A stretch of DNA of 64,000 bases from Amycolatopsis sp. MtRt-6 (GCF_017308975.1 NZ_JADWPD010000007.1:124001-188000), one strand, 5' to 3'; shown: positions 38,441 through 47,061, numbered from the stretch's first letter. The notes: generated from the sequence alone by a model not told the origin. Program-made: numbers and translations.

Positions 38441-39655
38441 ATGACCGCTTTCGACGTTCGCCCGATCACCGAGGAAGAGCGGCGCAGCACGTTCGACGTG
38501 CTGCGCCGGGCGTTGCACACCCAGCGCGTCACCGACGAACGCTGGGCCCGGGTGGGGGAGTCCTGGCCCGCCGCGCACAAGTTCGGCGCGTTCGAAGGCG
38601 GGAGCCCGATCGGGATCGTCAGTGCCTACGACACCGAGATCGCCGTCCCGGGCGGGCGGACGCTGCCGGTGGCGGCGGTGGAGGGCGTCGGCGTCCGCCC
38701 CGACCGGACCCGCCGTGGGGTGCTGACCGCGATGATGGCCGCGCAGCTGGCCGGCTTCGCCGCCCGGGGGGTGCCGCTGGCCGTCCTGCACGCCAGCGAA
38801 CCGACGATCTACGGGCGGTTCGGCTACGGGTCGGCCACGCTGGGCAAGACCGTGCGGGTGCAGCGGCCCGCGGCCCGGTTGCACGAGCGCGTGGCGGCCG
38901 GCGGCGACGTCCGGCTGCTCTCGCCGGAGGATGCGGTGAAGGAGATTCCCGGGCTGTACCGGCGGATCGGGCTGCACCGGCCGGGCATGATCGGGCGTCC
39001 GGAGCAGTGGTGGCCGATCTCGCACGACCGGCAGGTCGTGGACGGCGAGCACCTCGTCGCGGTCCACAGTGGACCGGACGGTGACGACGGCTTCGTCGTG
39101 TACGCCACGATCAACCGGCGGCGGTTCGAGGCGCCGGACGACGGCGCGGTGCTGGACGTGCACGACCTGCACGCGGCGAACCCGCGGGCGCGGGCCGCGC
39201 TGTGGCGGTACCTGCTGTCGGTCGACCTGGTTTCCGGCGTGCACGCCCGTTTTCGCCCGGTCGACGAGCCGCTCGCGCTGATGCTGACCGACCACCGGCA
39301 CGCGGCCACCCTCGCCGTCGAGGACGACCTGTGGCTGCGGCCGGTCGACGTCGCGGCCGCGCTCGCCGGCCGCGCGTACGGCGCGGCCGGCCCGGTGGTG
39401 CTGGCGGTGACCGACCGGCAGCTGCCGGCCAACACCGGGCACTACGAGATCGGCCCGGACGGCGCCCGGCGCACCGGCGCGGCCGCGGACCTGGCCCTCG
39501 ACGTCGACACCCTCGGCATGCTCTACCTGGGGCAGTGGAGCGCGACGACGCTGGCGGAGGCGGGCCGCGTCGACGTCCGCGACGCGGCGGCGCTCGGGCG
39601 GGCCGACGAGCTGTTCACCACGCGGACCGCACCGTGGTGCGGCACGCACTTCTAG
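38441..39655 (+). CDS. Eis-like GNAT acetyltransferase, second copy
   Basis: This 404-residue paralogue of the gene before has VGVRPDRTRRGVLTAMM, PTIYGRFGYGSAT and a final Phe (CGTHF). The substrate-binding insert differs (for example HRPGMIGRPEQWWPISHDRQ), which suggests another substrate range. The ATG at 38441 fits CAAGAT seven bases upstream, so it has its own promoter 54 bases behind the first copy. The stop overlaps the converging exonuclease gene by four bases. Confidence 0.88.
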   Translation: MTAFDVRPITEEERRSTFDVLRRALHTQRVTDERWARVGESWPAAHKFGAFEGGSPIGIVSAYDTEIAVPGGRTLPVAAVEGVGVRPDRTRRGVLTAMMAAQLAGFAARGVPLAVLHASEPTIYGRFGYGSATLGKTVRVQRPAARLHERVAAGGDVRLLSPEDAVKEIPGLYRRIGLHRPGMIGRPEQWWPISHDRQVVDGEHLVAVHSGPDGDDGFVVYATINRRRFEAPDDGAVLDVHDLHAANPRARAALWRYLLSVDLVSGVHARFRPVDEPLALMLTDHRHAATLAVEDDLWLRPVDVAAALAGRAYGAAGPVVLAVTDRQLPANTGHYEIGPDGARRTGAAADLALDVDTLGMLYLGQWSATTLAEAGRVDVRDAAALGRADELFTTRTAPWCGTHF

Positions 39656-40596
39656 GCGCCGGGCAGGGCCTTGAGGAGCCGTTCGACGGAGTTGCCGAGG
39701 TTCCACCGCTCGGCCAGCTCGGCGACCCGCGCGGGGTCGGCGGGCGTGGCGGGGACGGTGTCGGGCCGGGTCTGCTCGACGGGCGCGTCGACGGCCACGC
39801 GGACGACGGTCGGGGCGACGGCGAGGTAGTCGGCGGCCTCCTTCAGCCGCAGCCGCGTCTTGAGCGGGAGGGCGGAGTCGCCGGCTTCGCTCGCCTTGAC
39901 GAGGGCTTCGAGCGAGCCGAACTGCGTGATGAGCTTCGCGGCGGTCTTCTCGCCGATGCCGGCGACGCCCGGCAGGCCGTCGGAGGGATCGCCGCGCATC
40001 ATCGACATGTCCGCGTACGCGGGCCCGGCGGTCTCGAGGGGCAGGCCGTAGCGCTCGGCGATCTCGGCCGGCCCGAGGACTTCGGCCTTGGCCCAGCCCT
40101 TGCCGACGTAGATGACCGAGGTGGGCGTGGGTTCGGTGCGCACGAGCTGGAAGAGGTCCCGGTCGCCGGTGATGACCTCGACCGGATCGGTCTTCTCGCG
40201 GGTGGCGAGCGCCCCGATGACGTCATCGGCCTCGTAGCCGGCGGCTTCGGCGGTGGCGAAACCGAAGGCTTCGAGCAGGTCGAGGATGATCGGCACCTGC
40301 GGGGTGAGGGTGTCGGGGACCTCTTCGACGTCGGGGCCGCTGCCGGTTTCTTCGGCGACGCGGTGCGCCTTGTAGCTGGGCAGCAGATCGGTGCGGAACT
40401 TCGGCCGCCAGTCGGCGTCCAGGCAGCAGACGAGCCGCGCGGGCCGCCGGTCGGTGAGGATCCGCGCGATGGTGTCGGCAAACCCGCGCACGGCGTTGAC
40501 CTGGGTTCCGTCGGCGGCGCGCATGGAGTCGGGCAGGGCGAAGAAGGAGCGGAAGTAGAGGCTCGCGGAGTCGAGCAGGGCAAGGGATCCGGTCAC
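39652..40596 (-). CDS. 5'-3' exonuclease (PolI N-terminal-like FEN nuclease)
   Basis: This is a stand-alone flap/5'-nuclease of 314 residues. The acidic metal residues lie in LALLDSASLYFRSFFA, CLDADWRPKFR, GYEADDVIGALA, ITGDRDLFQLV and MRGDPSDGLPGVAGIGEKTA, the last with the helix-hairpin-helix DNA-binding part. Such proteins act in removal of RNA primers or flaps, parallel to PolA. GTG 40596 is preferred with CAGGCT six bases upstream on the minus strand. A longer frame reaching 40767 would run through the repeat at 40641. Confidence 0.93.
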   Translation of the reverse strand: MTGSLALLDSASLYFRSFFALPDSMRAADGTQVNAVRGFADTIARILTDRRPARLVCCLDADWRPKFRTDLLPSYKAHRVAEETGSGPDVEEVPDTLTPQVPIILDLLEAFGFATAEAAGYEADDVIGALATREKTDPVEVITGDRDLFQLVRTEPTPTSVIYVGKGWAKAEVLGPAEIAERYGLPLETAGPAYADMSMMRGDPSDGLPGVAGIGEKTAAKLITQFGSLEALVKASEAGDSALPLKTRLRLKEAADYLAVAPTVVRVAVDAPVEQTRPDTVPATPADPARVAELAERWNLGNSVERLLKALPGA

Positions 40597-40640
40597 CCGC
40601 ACAGCCTGCCACGCCCGAGGCCCGGGCGAGTGGTCCCCAT

Positions 40641-40695
40641 GCGCCCCAATGTGGCCTTCGGTGCGTCCAACGCACCCAAGGCCACATTGGGGCGC
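40641..40695. repeat. CCAATGTGGC-type palindromic repeat, copy 2
   Basis: Arms 40641-40665 and 40671-40695 pair with one mismatch around TCCAA, forming a 25-bp stem that contains CCAATGTGGC on both strands. It lies between divergent start codons, so it is not a simple terminator. Copy 1 is at 5202-5252. Confidence 0.75.
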
Positions 40696-40807
40696 AAGAG
40701 CCGGGTCGCCGGCGCGCAGGGCCTCGCTGCCCGGCCGGGCGCCGGGTTGCGTCACCCGGCTCGGCATGTCGCGGGCCCGGGCGCGGCCGCTGGGGCCGGC
40801 GCCCCAC

Positions 40808-40820
40808 TAGGCTCGCCTTC
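40808..40820 (+). promoter_or_regulatory. -10 box of a leaderless peptidase transcript
   Basis: TAGGCT ends seven bases before the ATG at 40821. Confidence 0.55.
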
Positions 40821-41963
40821 ATGTCGCGTCGTTCCCTCCACACGCCCGCTCCCGATGCTGCCGCCCTTCGGGCGCGGCTGGACCGTGCCCGCGCCGCCGC
40901 GGCTGCCGCCGGTACCGATGCCCTGCTGATCGCGCCCGGGTCCGATCTGCGGTACCTGCTCGGGCAGGCCGGGGGCTCCTTCGAGCGGCTCACCACCCTC
41001 GTCGTCCCCGCCGACGGCACCCCCGCGCTCGTCGTGCCGAAGCTGGAGGCGCCCGGGTACGCCGACGTGCCCACCGACGACCTCGGCGTCGAACTGCTCA
41101 CCTGGGTCGACGGTGACGACCCCTACAAGCTCGTCGCCGACCGGCTCGGCAAGCCCGGCCGGGTCGCCGTCAGCGACTTCACGCCCGCGCTGCACGTGCT
41201 CGCGCTGCGGGCCGCCCTCGGCACCGCCGAGCAGACCCTGGCCGGGCCCGTGGTCCGCGAGCTGCGGATGCGCAAGGACGCCGCCGAGATCGCGTCGCTG
41301 CGCGAGGCCGGCGCGGCCATCGACCGGGTGCACGCCCGCGTCCACGAGTGGCTGCGGCCGGGCCGGACCGAGGCCGAGGTCGGCGCCGACATCGCCGCGG
41401 CCATCGTCGAAGAAGGCCACGTCCAGGCGGACTTCGTGATCGTCGGCTCCGGGCCGAACGGGGCCAGCCCGCACCACGACGTCTCCGGCCGTGTCATCGA
41501 AAAGGGTGACGTCGTGGTCGTCGACATCGGCGGCCCGCTGCCCGCCGGCTACAACTCCGACTCCACCCGCACCTACGCCGTCGGGACGCCGCGGGACGCC
41601 GACGTGGCCGAGACCTACGCCGTGCTGCAGCGCGCCCAGGCCGCCGCGGTGGCCGCGGTCAAGCCGGGCGTCACCGCCGAGGCCGTCGACGCCGCCGCGC
41701 GGGACGTCATCGCCGAGGCGGGCTTCGGGGAGTACTTCATCCACCGCACCGGGCACGGCATCGGCCTCGACGTGCACGAGGAGCCCTACATCATCGCCGG
41801 CAACGCGCTGCCGCTGGCGCCGGGCATGGCTTTCAGCGTCGAGCCGGGTATCTACCAGCCGGGCCGGTGGGGCGCCCGGATCGAGGACATCGTCATCGTC
41901 ACCGAAGACGGCGTCGAGTCCGTCAACAACCAGCCGCACGAGCTCGTCGTGCTGGACGCATGA
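40821..41963 (+). CDS. M24-family metallopeptidase (Xaa-Pro dipeptidase-like)
   Basis: This 380-residue enzyme cleaves peptides with proline in second position. The creatinase-type N-domain covers about residues 15-140. The pita-bread domain carries all five metal ligands: Asp in VVVDIGG, Asp in YNSDSTR, His in HRTGHGIG, Glu in SVEPGIY and Glu in ARIEDIVI. Its stop overlaps the ATG of an Lrp-family regulator gene (ATGA), so the two form an operon that probably serves amino acid turnover. Confidence 0.94.
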   Translation: MSRRSLHTPAPDAAALRARLDRARAAAAAAGTDALLIAPGSDLRYLLGQAGGSFERLTTLVVPADGTPALVVPKLEAPGYADVPTDDLGVELLTWVDGDDPYKLVADRLGKPGRVAVSDFTPALHVLALRAALGTAEQTLAGPVVRELRMRKDAAEIASLREAGAAIDRVHARVHEWLRPGRTEAEVGADIAAAIVEEGHVQADFVIVGSGPNGASPHHDVSGRVIEKGDVVVVDIGGPLPAGYNSDSTRTYAVGTPRDADVAETYAVLQRAQAAAVAAVKPGVTAEAVDAAARDVIAEAGFGEYFIHRTGHGIGLDVHEEPYIIAGNALPLAPGMAFSVEPGIYQPGRWGARIEDIVIVTEDGVESVNNQPHELVVLDA

Positions 41964-42415
41964 CCACCGGCGGCCTGGAGCCGCTGGACCAGTCGATCGT
42001 CCAGGAGCTCGCGGCGGACGGGCGGCGCAGCTTCACCGACCTCGCCGAGCGGGTCGGGCTGTCGGTGTCGGCGGTGCACCAGCGGGTGCGCCGCCTCGAG
42101 CAGCGCGGGGTCATCCTCGGCTACACCGCCCGGCTCGACGGCGAGCAGATCGGCCTCCCGCTGACGGCGCTGATCTCGCTGACGCCGAACGACCCGGCGG
42201 CACCGGACGACTACCCGCAGCGGATCCAGCACATCAAGGAGATCGAGTCGTGCTACTCGGTGGCCGGCGACGAGTCCTACATCCTGCTGGTGCGCGTCCA
42301 GTCGCCGCTGGCGCTGGAGGACCTGCTGCGCCGGATCCGGGAGGCCGCCAAGGTGTCCACTCGCACGACGGTGGTGCTCTCTACGCCGTTCGAGGGACGT
42401 TCGCCCACGTTCTGA
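41960..42415 (+). CDS. Lrp/AsnC-family regulator
   Basis: This 151-residue protein has an N-terminal helix-turn-helix (LDQSIVQELAADGRRSFTDLAERVGLSVSAVHQRVRRLEQRG) and a RAM/ACT-like ligand-binding domain (CYSVAGDESYILLVRV). The family senses amino acids and forms octamers that bind curved DNA. Translation is coupled to the M24 peptidase gene, so the ligand may be a released amino acid. Confidence 0.93.
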   Translation: MTTGGLEPLDQSIVQELAADGRRSFTDLAERVGLSVSAVHQRVRRLEQRGVILGYTARLDGEQIGLPLTALISLTPNDPAAPDDYPQRIQHIKEIESCYSVAGDESYILLVRVQSPLALEDLLRRIREAAKVSTRTTVVLSTPFEGRSPTF

Positions 42416-42460
42416 CCCAGCGCTCCGCCCGGCAGCCGGGGCGCTGGTACGGTAAAAGGT

Positions 42461-42685
42461 ATGGCAACACGTAAGGTCACGCTTTCGCTGGACAGCGGCG
42501 CGCTGGAATTCGCCGAACGAGCCGCGAAAGCCCACGGAATCTCGGTCTCGTCCTGGCTGTCGAAGGCGGCCAGGCGCGAGGCGGTACGCACGGGTTACAC
42601 CCCGCAGAAGCCGGAACCGGCCGTCGCGGAGTCGGACGAGGCCGAGCGGAGCGCGGCGGAAAAGGATCTGCGTGCGCAGGGGTGA
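42461..42685 (+). CDS. Antitoxin of a type II toxin-antitoxin pair
   Basis: This 74-residue protein has an N-terminal ribbon-helix-helix-like part (KVTLSLDSGALEFAERAAKAHGISVSSWLSKAARREA) and a charged, likely disordered C-terminal tail (PEPAVAESDEAERSAAEKDL) as in antitoxins that wrap their toxin. TACGGT lies seven bases before the ATG. The toxin gene starts 14 bases before the antitoxin stop. Confidence 0.82.
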   Translation: MATRKVTLSLDSGALEFAERAAKAHGISVSSWLSKAARREAVRTGYTPQKPEPAVAESDEAERSAAEKDLRAQG

Positions 42686-42971
42686 AGTCTGGACGTACCA
42701 CCCCCCGACCGAACCGGCCCGGCAGCGCACGGTGGTGCTGCTGTCCTCGGACGGGGTGAACGAGTCCGAGCGCCCGTGGCTGCTCGGCACCGAACTGCTC
42801 GACCGCGACCCCATGGACATCCTCGGCGTGGCGATCGACGCCCGCTACTGGGTGTCCACGCTCAACCTCACCCGGCTGTACCGCCCGTGGTTCGACGAGC
42901 GGATCGCCGAGATCGACCAGGACGTCCAGGAGCGCATCGACATCGCGCTGCGGGCCGCGCTCGACCTGTGA
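42672..42971 (+). CDS. MazF/PemK-like toxin
   Basis: This 99-residue protein has the family opening RRGEVWTYHPP and RQRTVVLLSSDGVNE, matching the SH3-like barrel of MazF/PemK RNA endoribonucleases. The usual Arg in the GEVW loop is present, but the later conserved Ser/Thr motif is less clear, so activity is not certain. The GTG start overlaps the antitoxin gene. The last 104 bases overlap the 3' end of the MFS transporter gene on the other strand. Confidence 0.75.
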   Translation: MRRGEVWTYHPPTEPARQRTVVLLSSDGVNESERPWLLGTELLDRDPMDILGVAIDARYWVSTLNLTRLYRPWFDERIAEIDQDVQERIDIALRAALDL

Positions 42972-44091
42972 GCCCGGTGGCCAAGGCGCACAGGGCGAAC
43001 ACCGCGCCGAGGACGCTGGAACCGGCCCAGCCCGCGACGGCGAACGCGGCCGTCGTCGTGGTGGCGCCCAGGGCCGAGCCGAGCGAGTAGAAGAGCATGT
43101 AGCCACCGATGACGCTGCTGGTCGCGTCGGGGTGCGCGGTGGTCAGCAGATGCTGGTTGCTCACGTGTACGGCCTGCGCGGCGAAGTCGAGCACGACCAC
43201 GCCGGCGACGACGAGCCACAGCGACCACGACGCCTGCCCGATCGCCGCCCACGAGACGGCGAGCAGGGCGAGGGCACCGACGGTGACCGCGCGCGCGAAA
43301 CCGGCGTCGGCCCAGCGGCCCGCGCGGGCGGCGCCCAGCGCGCCGACCAGGCCGGCGAGTCCGAACAGGCCGGTCTGCGCCTCGGTCAGCCGCCACGGCT
43401 CGGCGGCCAGGGGCAGCGCCAGACCGCTCCACAGCGTGCCGAACGAGGCGAACAGGAAGAACGCGACCAGCCCGCGCGAGACGAACAGCCGCTCGCGGAA
43501 CAGCCCGCCCAGCGACGTCAGCACGTCCCGGTACGAGGAACGGCGGGGGTGCGGGTCGGGCGGCAGCGTCTTCAGTGCCAGCCCCGCCAGTGTCACCAGC
43601 AGCACGGCGAGCACGACGTACACGCTGCGCCAGCCCCACGCCGTGGCCAGCGCCCCGGCTGCCACCCGGGCGCCGAGGATGCCGAGCACGACCCCGGACG
43701 TCACCACGCCGAGCGTGCGGCCGCGGTCCGCGGGCGTGGCGCTCGCCGCGGCGTAGGCGACGGTCGTCTGGACGACGACCGCGAACAGACCGGCGACGGC
43801 CAGCCCGGCCAGCAGCACCCAGAGCCGGGTCGCGGCCGCGGCGACGACCGCGCCCGCCGCCGTCAGCACGAGGTGGCCCGCGATGAGCTTGCGCCGGTCC
43901 GCCAGATCGCCGAGGGGCACCAGCAGCGCCAGCCCGGCCAGGTAACCGAGCTGGCCGGCCGCGACGAGCCAGCCCAGGTCCGCCGCCGGTACGCGCAGGT
44001 CCGCGCCGATCCCGGCGAGCGCGGGCTGAGCGGCGTAAACGCTCGCGACGGCGACCGCGCACACCGCGGCCGGCAACGTGTTCCGGCCCAT
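42868..44091 (-). CDS. MFS efflux-type transporter
   Basis: This 407-residue protein has 12 membrane helices and the motif PLGDLADRRKLIAGHLV between helices two and three (motif A, GXLADRXGRR type). It resembles drug-efflux permeases. After the last helix it has a basic, low-complexity tail of about 30 residues (from GRARPAARCR) that is read through the antisense of the toxin gene, which may mean that the original end has been replaced. The ATG at 44091 is used. A divergent HxlR gene is the likely regulator. Confidence 0.88.
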   Translation of the reverse strand: MGRNTLPAAVCAVAVASVYAAQPALAGIGADLRVPAADLGWLVAAGQLGYLAGLALLVPLGDLADRRKLIAGHLVLTAAGAVVAAAATRLWVLLAGLAVAGLFAVVVQTTVAYAAASATPADRGRTLGVVTSGVVLGILGARVAAGALATAWGWRSVYVVLAVLLVTLAGLALKTLPPDPHPRRSSYRDVLTSLGGLFRERLFVSRGLVAFFLFASFGTLWSGLALPLAAEPWRLTEAQTGLFGLAGLVGALGAARAGRWADAGFARAVTVGALALLAVSWAAIGQASWSLWLVVAGVVVLDFAAQAVHVSNQHLLTTAHPDATSSVIGGYMLFYSLGSALGATTTTAAFAVAGWAGSSVLGAVFALCALATGLTGRARPAARCRCAPGRPGRSRRSARRTTGGTAG

Positions 44092-44114
44092 CGCGCCCCC
44101 ATCAGTAGCGAATT

Positions 44115-44158
44115 GCAACTGATCTGACCGTACGGCAGAATGGTTTCAAACAGCAACT
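44115..44158. promoter_or_regulatory. Two GCAACT direct repeats between MFS and HxlR genes
   Basis: GCAACT occurs at 44115-44120 and 44153-44158 in an AT-richer divergent promoter region. They may be HxlR-binding half-sites. The support is weak. Confidence 0.3.
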
Positions 44159-44172
44159 CTTCAGGAGGAGTG

Positions 44173-44607
44173 GTGGCCGACAGCTGGACCGACCCGGACT
44201 GTCCGGTGGCGCGCACGCTCGACCTCGTCGGCGACCGCTGGAGCCTGCTCGTCGTCCGCGACGCCATGGACGGCGCGCGGTCGTTCACCGACTTCCAGCA
44301 GCGCACCGGGATCGCCCGCAACATCCTCACCGACCGGCTCCGCCGCCTGACCGACCGCGGCGTCCTCGACCGGCGGACCGCGCCATCGGGACGGCGGCCG
44401 GTCTACGTCCTGACCCCGGCGGGACGCGACCTCTTCACGGTCATCGTCGCCCTCCGGCAGTGGGGCGAACGGCACGCCTTCGCCGCCGGCGAGGCCCACT
44501 CGGTCCTGGTCGACGACCACGGCCTGCCGCTGCCGCCGCTGCAGGTCATGGGCTCGGACGGCACCCACGCGGACGTGGGCACGACCTCGGTCCGCAAAGT
44601 GCGCTGA
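44173..44607 (+). CDS. HxlR-family transcriptional regulator
   Basis: This 144-residue winged-helix protein has CPVARTLDLVGDRWSLLVVRDAMDGARSFTDFQQRTGIARNILTDRLRRL, the HxlR signature with its N-terminal Cys. The C-terminal part is longer than average. The GTG at 44173 has AGGAGG upstream; an ATG at 44140 would add 11 residues. Divergent from the MFS transporter, it probably senses a compound that the pump exports. Confidence 0.88.
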   Translation: MADSWTDPDCPVARTLDLVGDRWSLLVVRDAMDGARSFTDFQQRTGIARNILTDRLRRLTDRGVLDRRTAPSGRRPVYVLTPAGRDLFTVIVALRQWGERHAFAAGEAHSVLVDDHGLPLPPLQVMGSDGTHADVGTTSVRKVR

Positions 44608-44611
44608 GCGG

Positions 44612-45691
44612 TCAGCGGGCGACGACCTCCGGGACCGCGTGGAGCTTGCCGTCCGCGCCGGCGATACAGGCGGCGTTGCCCTCCTTGGCCGCGACGAACT
44701 CCGTCAGGCAGTTGGCGATCGCCGCGTGGCCGGCGGCGTTGGGGTGGAACGACTCCTGCAGCGCGTGCCCGGCGCGCTCGGCGTGGCCGAGGTCGGCCAG
44801 CTGCAGTGTCAGCCGGGTGAACCATTCCGTCGCCGGGTTCGCGCCGCCGCTGCACGCCTCGTGCTTGACGCCCGCCTTGGCCAGGTCCAGGAACCGGGCG
44901 CCGGCCTGCTGGGCGGCCGCCTTGAGCCCCGAAGACAGCACGCCGATGCCGGTCTGGGCGATCCAGCGCAGGTCCTCGGTGCGGAACGGGCAGCCGTTGA
45001 GGGTGCGCAGGTCCTCGGGCAGGTCCGGGCCGATCGGTGCCGCGTAGGACTGCAGGATCAGCTGGTAGTCCGCGGGGACGTAGCCCGCCTGCGCCAACAC
45101 CGCCTTCACGTCCGAGACCGCCTTCGCGACCTTCGGCACCATCGCGTCCACTTTGGACTGCCAGGTCCGCTTCAGCGCGGTGCTGCACGGCGGGCCGCCG
45201 GCGTCGAACCACGCCTTGAAGCACTCGTTGACCTGGTTGGAGAACTTCGGCTCGTCGTTCGCGCCGACCGCGATCACCACCGCCGCCACCCGGTGGTCCT
45301 TCACCAGCGTGGCCAGCTGCTGCGCCTGCGATCCCTCCGTCCACTGCTTGACGTCGCCGAGCGCGACCTGCTCGGCGGGCGCGCCGGAACAGCCGAAGTT
45401 GACGTGCGCGGTCACACCCGGGATGGCGACCTTCTCGACGAACGCGTTGGGGGAGCGGTGGCACCAGTTGCCGCCCTGGCCGTTGGTGGCGGGGGTGTAC
45501 TGGCCGGCGCCTTCGCCGGAGACGGTGCTGTCGCCCATCGCGACGACGGTGAGCGGACCGGTGCCCGGCGGGCCCTGCCGCGGCTGCGGCCGCCCGGGTT
45601 TGCTTTCCGAGCCGAAGAAGACGAAGAAGCCGGCCAGCAAGGCCACGCACGCGAGGACGAGGGCTCCCCAGTACCACCGAAGACGTCGCAT
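44612..45691 (-). CDS. Membrane-anchored SGNH/GDSL hydrolase
   Basis: This 359-residue protein has an N-terminal membrane anchor (residues 8-27) and an extracellular lipase/esterase domain. Block I is AMGDSTVSGEGAG (nucleophile Ser), block III is AVGANDEPKF and block V is ESFHPNAAGHAA with the catalytic Asp/His pair. Seven cysteines could form disulfides as in Streptomyces secreted SGNH lipases. The substrate could be a lipid or an acylated sugar. Confidence 0.88.
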   Translation of the reverse strand: MRRLRWYWGALVLACVALLAGFFVFFGSESKPGRPQPRQGPPGTGPLTVVAMGDSTVSGEGAGQYTPATNGQGGNWCHRSPNAFVEKVAIPGVTAHVNFGCSGAPAEQVALGDVKQWTEGSQAQQLATLVKDHRVAAVVIAVGANDEPKFSNQVNECFKAWFDAGGPPCSTALKRTWQSKVDAMVPKVAKAVSDVKAVLAQAGYVPADYQLILQSYAAPIGPDLPEDLRTLNGCPFRTEDLRWIAQTGIGVLSSGLKAAAQQAGARFLDLAKAGVKHEACSGGANPATEWFTRLTLQLADLGHAERAGHALQESFHPNAAGHAAIANCLTEFVAAKEGNAACIAGADGKLHAVPEVVAR

Positions 45692-45734
45692 CGCCGTCGA
45701 TTCTACGGATCGGTCCGGCGGTGGACACGGTGCG

Positions 45735-46367
45735 TCACCGCAGCCAGGTTCGCGCCAGCCGGACGAGCGACTGTGCCAGTGTCGCCGTGCCGAGCTCCCG
45801 GTCCCGGAGCCAGTGCCGGACCTGCTCGGCGGAGAGGGCCGCGAGCAGGACGTCCGTGGCGATCTCGGCGTCGGCCGCGCCGCCGGTGCCGAGCAGGTGC
45901 CGGCAGTGCTGCCGCCACAGCGCGTGCGCGCCCGTCCGGAACCGGGCCCCGGTCGTGGCGGTTTCCGACAGCAGCACGAGGTCCAGCTGCCGCTCCAGGA
46001 ATTCCAGGTAGGCCTCGACGAACGCGCCGAGGCGGTCGGCGGGCTGGGCGCCGGGGCCCAGCGGTGGCGGGCCGGTGAGGATCCGCTCCTGGAGTTCGCG
46101 TTCGCGCTGGTCGAGCAGGGCCATCGCGAGGCCGCCCTTGTCGCCGAAGCGGCGGTAGAGCGTGCCTTTGCCGACGCCGGCGGCGCCCGCGACGTCGTCC
46201 ATGGTCACCGCGTCGACCCCGCGTTCGGCGAACAGCTGCTCGGCGGCCTCCAGGACGCGGATGCGGTTGCGGGCCGCGTCCGCCCGCTCGCGGACGGGTG
46301 CGCCGAGGAGCGGCAGCTCGGCGGGCGTTGACGAAGCGGACTGCGGTCCGCTACGGTTCGAGGACAT
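45735..46367 (-). CDS. TetR-family repressor
   Basis: This 210-residue protein has an N-terminal helix-turn-helix (RIRVLEAAEQLFAERGVDAVTMDDVAGAAGVGKGTLYRRFGDKGGL) and a larger ligand domain. It is divergent from an azoreductase-type gene, with two similar palindromes between and inside its start region, which indicates regulation of itself and of that gene. The ligand is unknown, but quinones or azo-type compounds are plausible. Confidence 0.9.
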   Translation of the reverse strand: MSSNRSGPQSASSTPAELPLLGAPVRERADAARNRIRVLEAAEQLFAERGVDAVTMDDVAGAAGVGKGTLYRRFGDKGGLAMALLDQRERELQERILTGPPPLGPGAQPADRLGAFVEAYLEFLERQLDLVLLSETATTGARFRTGAHALWRQHCRHLLGTGGAADAEIATDVLLAALSAEQVRHWLRDRELGTATLAQSLVRLARTWLR

Positions 46368-46384
46368 AAGCGGACTCTAGTCCG
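46336..46384. promoter_or_regulatory. Two TetR-operator-like palindromes
   Basis: GCGGAC-N4-GTCCGC (46336-46351) and CGGACT-N2-AGTCCG (46371-46384) share the core CGGAC/GTCCG and have centres 34 bp apart, about three helical turns. One lies within the first codons of the TetR gene, the other before it. Confidence 0.6.
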
Positions 46385-46422
46385 ATTCTCCGTCCGGCGG
46401 AAGCCGACCCCCTTCGAGGAGC

Positions 46423-47058
46423 ATGGTCATGCCCGATCTGCTGCACATTTCCGCGTCCCCCCGCGGCGAAGCGTCCCAGTCGCTGCGGCTGGCAGCTACT
46501 TTCCTGGACACCTACCGCAGCCTGCACCCGGACGCCGACATCGACGAATGGGACCTCTGGGACGGCTCGCTGCCCGCGTTCGGCCCGGCCGCGGCCCGCG
46601 CCAAGATGACCGTCTTCGGCGGCGGCGCCCCGCAGGGCGAGGAAGCCGAAGCGTGGGCCGCGGCGCGGGCGGCGTTCGCGAGGTTCGACGCCGCCGACCG
46701 GATCCTCTTCAGCGTGCCCATGTGGAACTCCGGCGTGCCGTACGTGCTCAAGCAGTTCGTCGACGTCGTGTCCCAGCCCGGCTGGATCTTCGGCGTCGAC
46801 CCGGTCACCGGCTACCGGCACCTCCTGGAAGGCCGCGGCAAGCGCGCCGCGGTCATCTACACGAGTGCGGTGTGGGCACCCGGCCTCGGTCGTGAGTTCG
46901 GCGCGGACTTCCAGGCCCCGTTCTTCACCGGCTGGCTCAACTGGACGGGCATCGACGACGTCACCGAGATCCGGTTCCATCCCACCCTCACCGGCGACGC
47001 CGAGGAAGCCGGCCGGGTCGCGCACGAAACCGCCCGCGACACCGCGAAGACCTTCTGA
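46423..47058 (+). CDS. FMN-dependent NAD(P)H azoreductase/quinone reductase
   Basis: This 211-residue flavodoxin-fold protein resembles AzoR: HISASPRGEASQSLRLA at the flavin phosphate site, SVPMWNSGVPYVLKQFVDVVSQPG, and an YTSAVWAPG loop. AzoR-type enzymes reduce quinones by two electrons and azo dyes, protecting against electrophiles. Two ATGs (46423 and 46429) are possible, with CGAGGAG upstream. The divergent TetR protein is the likely regulator. Confidence 0.9.
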   Translation: MVMPDLLHISASPRGEASQSLRLAATFLDTYRSLHPDADIDEWDLWDGSLPAFGPAAARAKMTVFGGGAPQGEEAEAWAAARAAFARFDAADRILFSVPMWNSGVPYVLKQFVDVVSQPGWIFGVDPVTGYRHLLEGRGKRAAVIYTSAVWAPGLGREFGADFQAPFFTGWLNWTGIDDVTEIRFHPTLTGDAEEAGRVAHETARDTAKTF

Positions 47059-47061
47059 CGA

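Noticed and set aside
40597..40767. Extended start of the 5'-3' exonuclease
   Set aside because: It would translate the palindromic repeat; the GTG at 40596 gives the normal family start.
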